Part shown: piece after piece, positions 63,489 to 64,000 of the stretch
How the letters are laid out: the number at the start of each line of letters is the position of its first letter
Numbering within the stretch: the stretch's first letter is position 1
NCBI RefSeq assembly: GCF_001761545.1
Contig: NZ_CP017326.1
Location: forward strand, 1,240,001-1,304,000
Length of the DNA stretch: 64,000 nucleotides
Reading direction: 5' to 3'
Origin: Weissella soli
Lineage (GTDB): Bacteria > Bacillota > Bacilli > Lactobacillales > Lactobacillaceae
Program-made: the position numbers and the translations under genes
The notes under the pieces: model-generated
Told to the model about the DNA's origin: nothing
Databases searched by the model: none
What the model saw: only the letters and a program-made list of their open reading frames with translations

Positions 63489-64000
63489 ATGAAAGCAATC
63501 GTTGTGACTGATCCCGGCACCCCAGAAGTGCTCAATTACACTGATGTTCCTACGCCAGCTGTTAAGCCCGGCTGGTCACGAATAAAAGTCATGGGCTTTG
63601 GTATCAATCGTTCTGAAATTTTTACCAGAGAGGGCAAATCTCCCTCAGTACAATTTCCAAGAATATTGGGCATTGAGGCAGTCGGTATCATTGATGAAAC
63701 AACTGATCCTGAAAGATTACCCATCGGCCACAAAGTAATTTCAATCATGGGTGAGATGGGGCGTGCCTTTGATGGTAGCTACGCCGAGTACACCTTATTG
63801 CCAAATGAGCAAATTTATCCAATAACGACTGAGCTAAGTTGGCCTGATCTCGCCGCTGTACCAGAAACTTTCTACACCGCTTTTGGTATTTTTAAAAGTC
63901 TACAAATCCGGGCAACTGACAAAATTCTCGTACGCGCTGCAACTAGTGGGGTTGGAATTGCTGTTCTAAAGCTAATCAAAGGATTATCCACCGATATTCA
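63489..64000 (+). CDS. Zinc-type alcohol dehydrogenase/quinone oxidoreductase family, 3' end missing
   Basis: The first 170 codons are in the window. MKAIVVTDPGTPEVLNYTDVPTP and GINRSEIFTREGKSPSVQFPRILGIEAVGII match medium-chain NADPH:quinone oxidoreductase-like enzymes, with the start of the cofactor domain (ILVRAATSGVGIAVLKL). The zinc ligands of true alcohol dehydrogenases are absent in this part. AAGAAGGAG precedes the ATG. An inverted repeat GTTAGAT/ATCTAAC lies upstream at 63396-63416. Confidence 0.85.
   Translation, partial: MKAIVVTDPGTPEVLNYTDVPTPAVKPGWSRIKVMGFGINRSEIFTREGKSPSVQFPRILGIEAVGIIDETTDPERLPIGHKVISIMGEMGRAFDGSYAEYTLLPNEQIYPITTELSWPDLAAVPETFYTAFGIFKSLQIRATDKILVRAATSGVGIAVLKLIKGLSTDI

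Overview
The window is a chromosomal segment of a low-to-moderate-G+C Gram-positive bacterium of the order Lactobacillales. Gene content and order point to the Leuconostocaceae/Weissella group: the yqeG-yqeH-yhbY-nadD-yqeK-rsfS-yqeM cluster, hprK/gpsA/galU/trxB, rpsL-rpsG, infC-rpmI-rplT, CcpA-type cre boxes, T-box control, HPr/HPr kinase and Rex. The genus is inferred from gene style only; no rRNA gene is present. Almost all genes lie on the minus strand, so most of the window reads as one co-oriented replichore arm. Only a few small or accessory genes are on the plus strand.

Layout. 1-4 kb: an ECF-type transporter (EcfT, double ATPase, UPF0397 S component) and an S-adenosylmethionine hydrolase-like protein behind a T-box leader with a predicted Met specifier. 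4-10 kb: an ABC-F protein, the redox repressor Rex with an operator-like site, a DEAD-box helicase, a Gfo/Idh oxidoreductase, and a tiny gene with its own consensus promoter and terminator. 10-19 kb: a long minus-strand cluster from yqeG to mutS (ribosome assembly GTPase, RsfS, NAD synthesis, tRNA acetyl-ligase, mismatch repair). 19-31 kb: a plus-strand LysM protein, then glycolysis and sugar uptake (pgk, gap, eno, tpiA, ptsI, ptsH), interrupted by a flavin disulfide reductase, tRNA-Arg(CCG), an XRE/ImmA-like pair divergent from a small membrane protein, and a membrane-anchored EndA-type nuclease. 31-38 kb: an orphan fabH, trxB, galU, gpsA, hprK and a YvlD-like gene, then an unidentified RNA candidate of about 240 nt next to a universal stress protein gene. 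38-46 kb: translation genes (fusA, rpsG, rpsL, rplT, rpmI, infC, nusB, asp23-like, efp) and a one-domain prepilin peptidase. 46-64 kb: pgi, galM, a glucose uptake permease, a two-component system, a fused amino-acid ABC transporter, cytosine deaminase, a type IA topoisomerase, rny, a degenerate P-type ATPase, two tRNA genes, a copper P-type ATPase with a divergent TetR regulator, and the start of a medium-chain dehydrogenase.

How it works together. HPr, enzyme I and HPr kinase feed CcpA, and cre boxes lie in the ptsH, galM and glucose permease promoters. Rex connects NADH/NAD state to its own promoter. infC carries a non-AUG start and a terminator/antiterminator leader, so the infC-rpmI-rplT operon appears doubly autoregulated.

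Most unusual points: a P-type ATPase homologue that has lost every catalytic motif and the actuator domain; ribosomal protein L20 fused to an HeH/SAP-like domain; the isolated structured RNA near 37 kb; an initiator tRNA with C33; and a triosephosphate isomerase lacking several near-universal residues.
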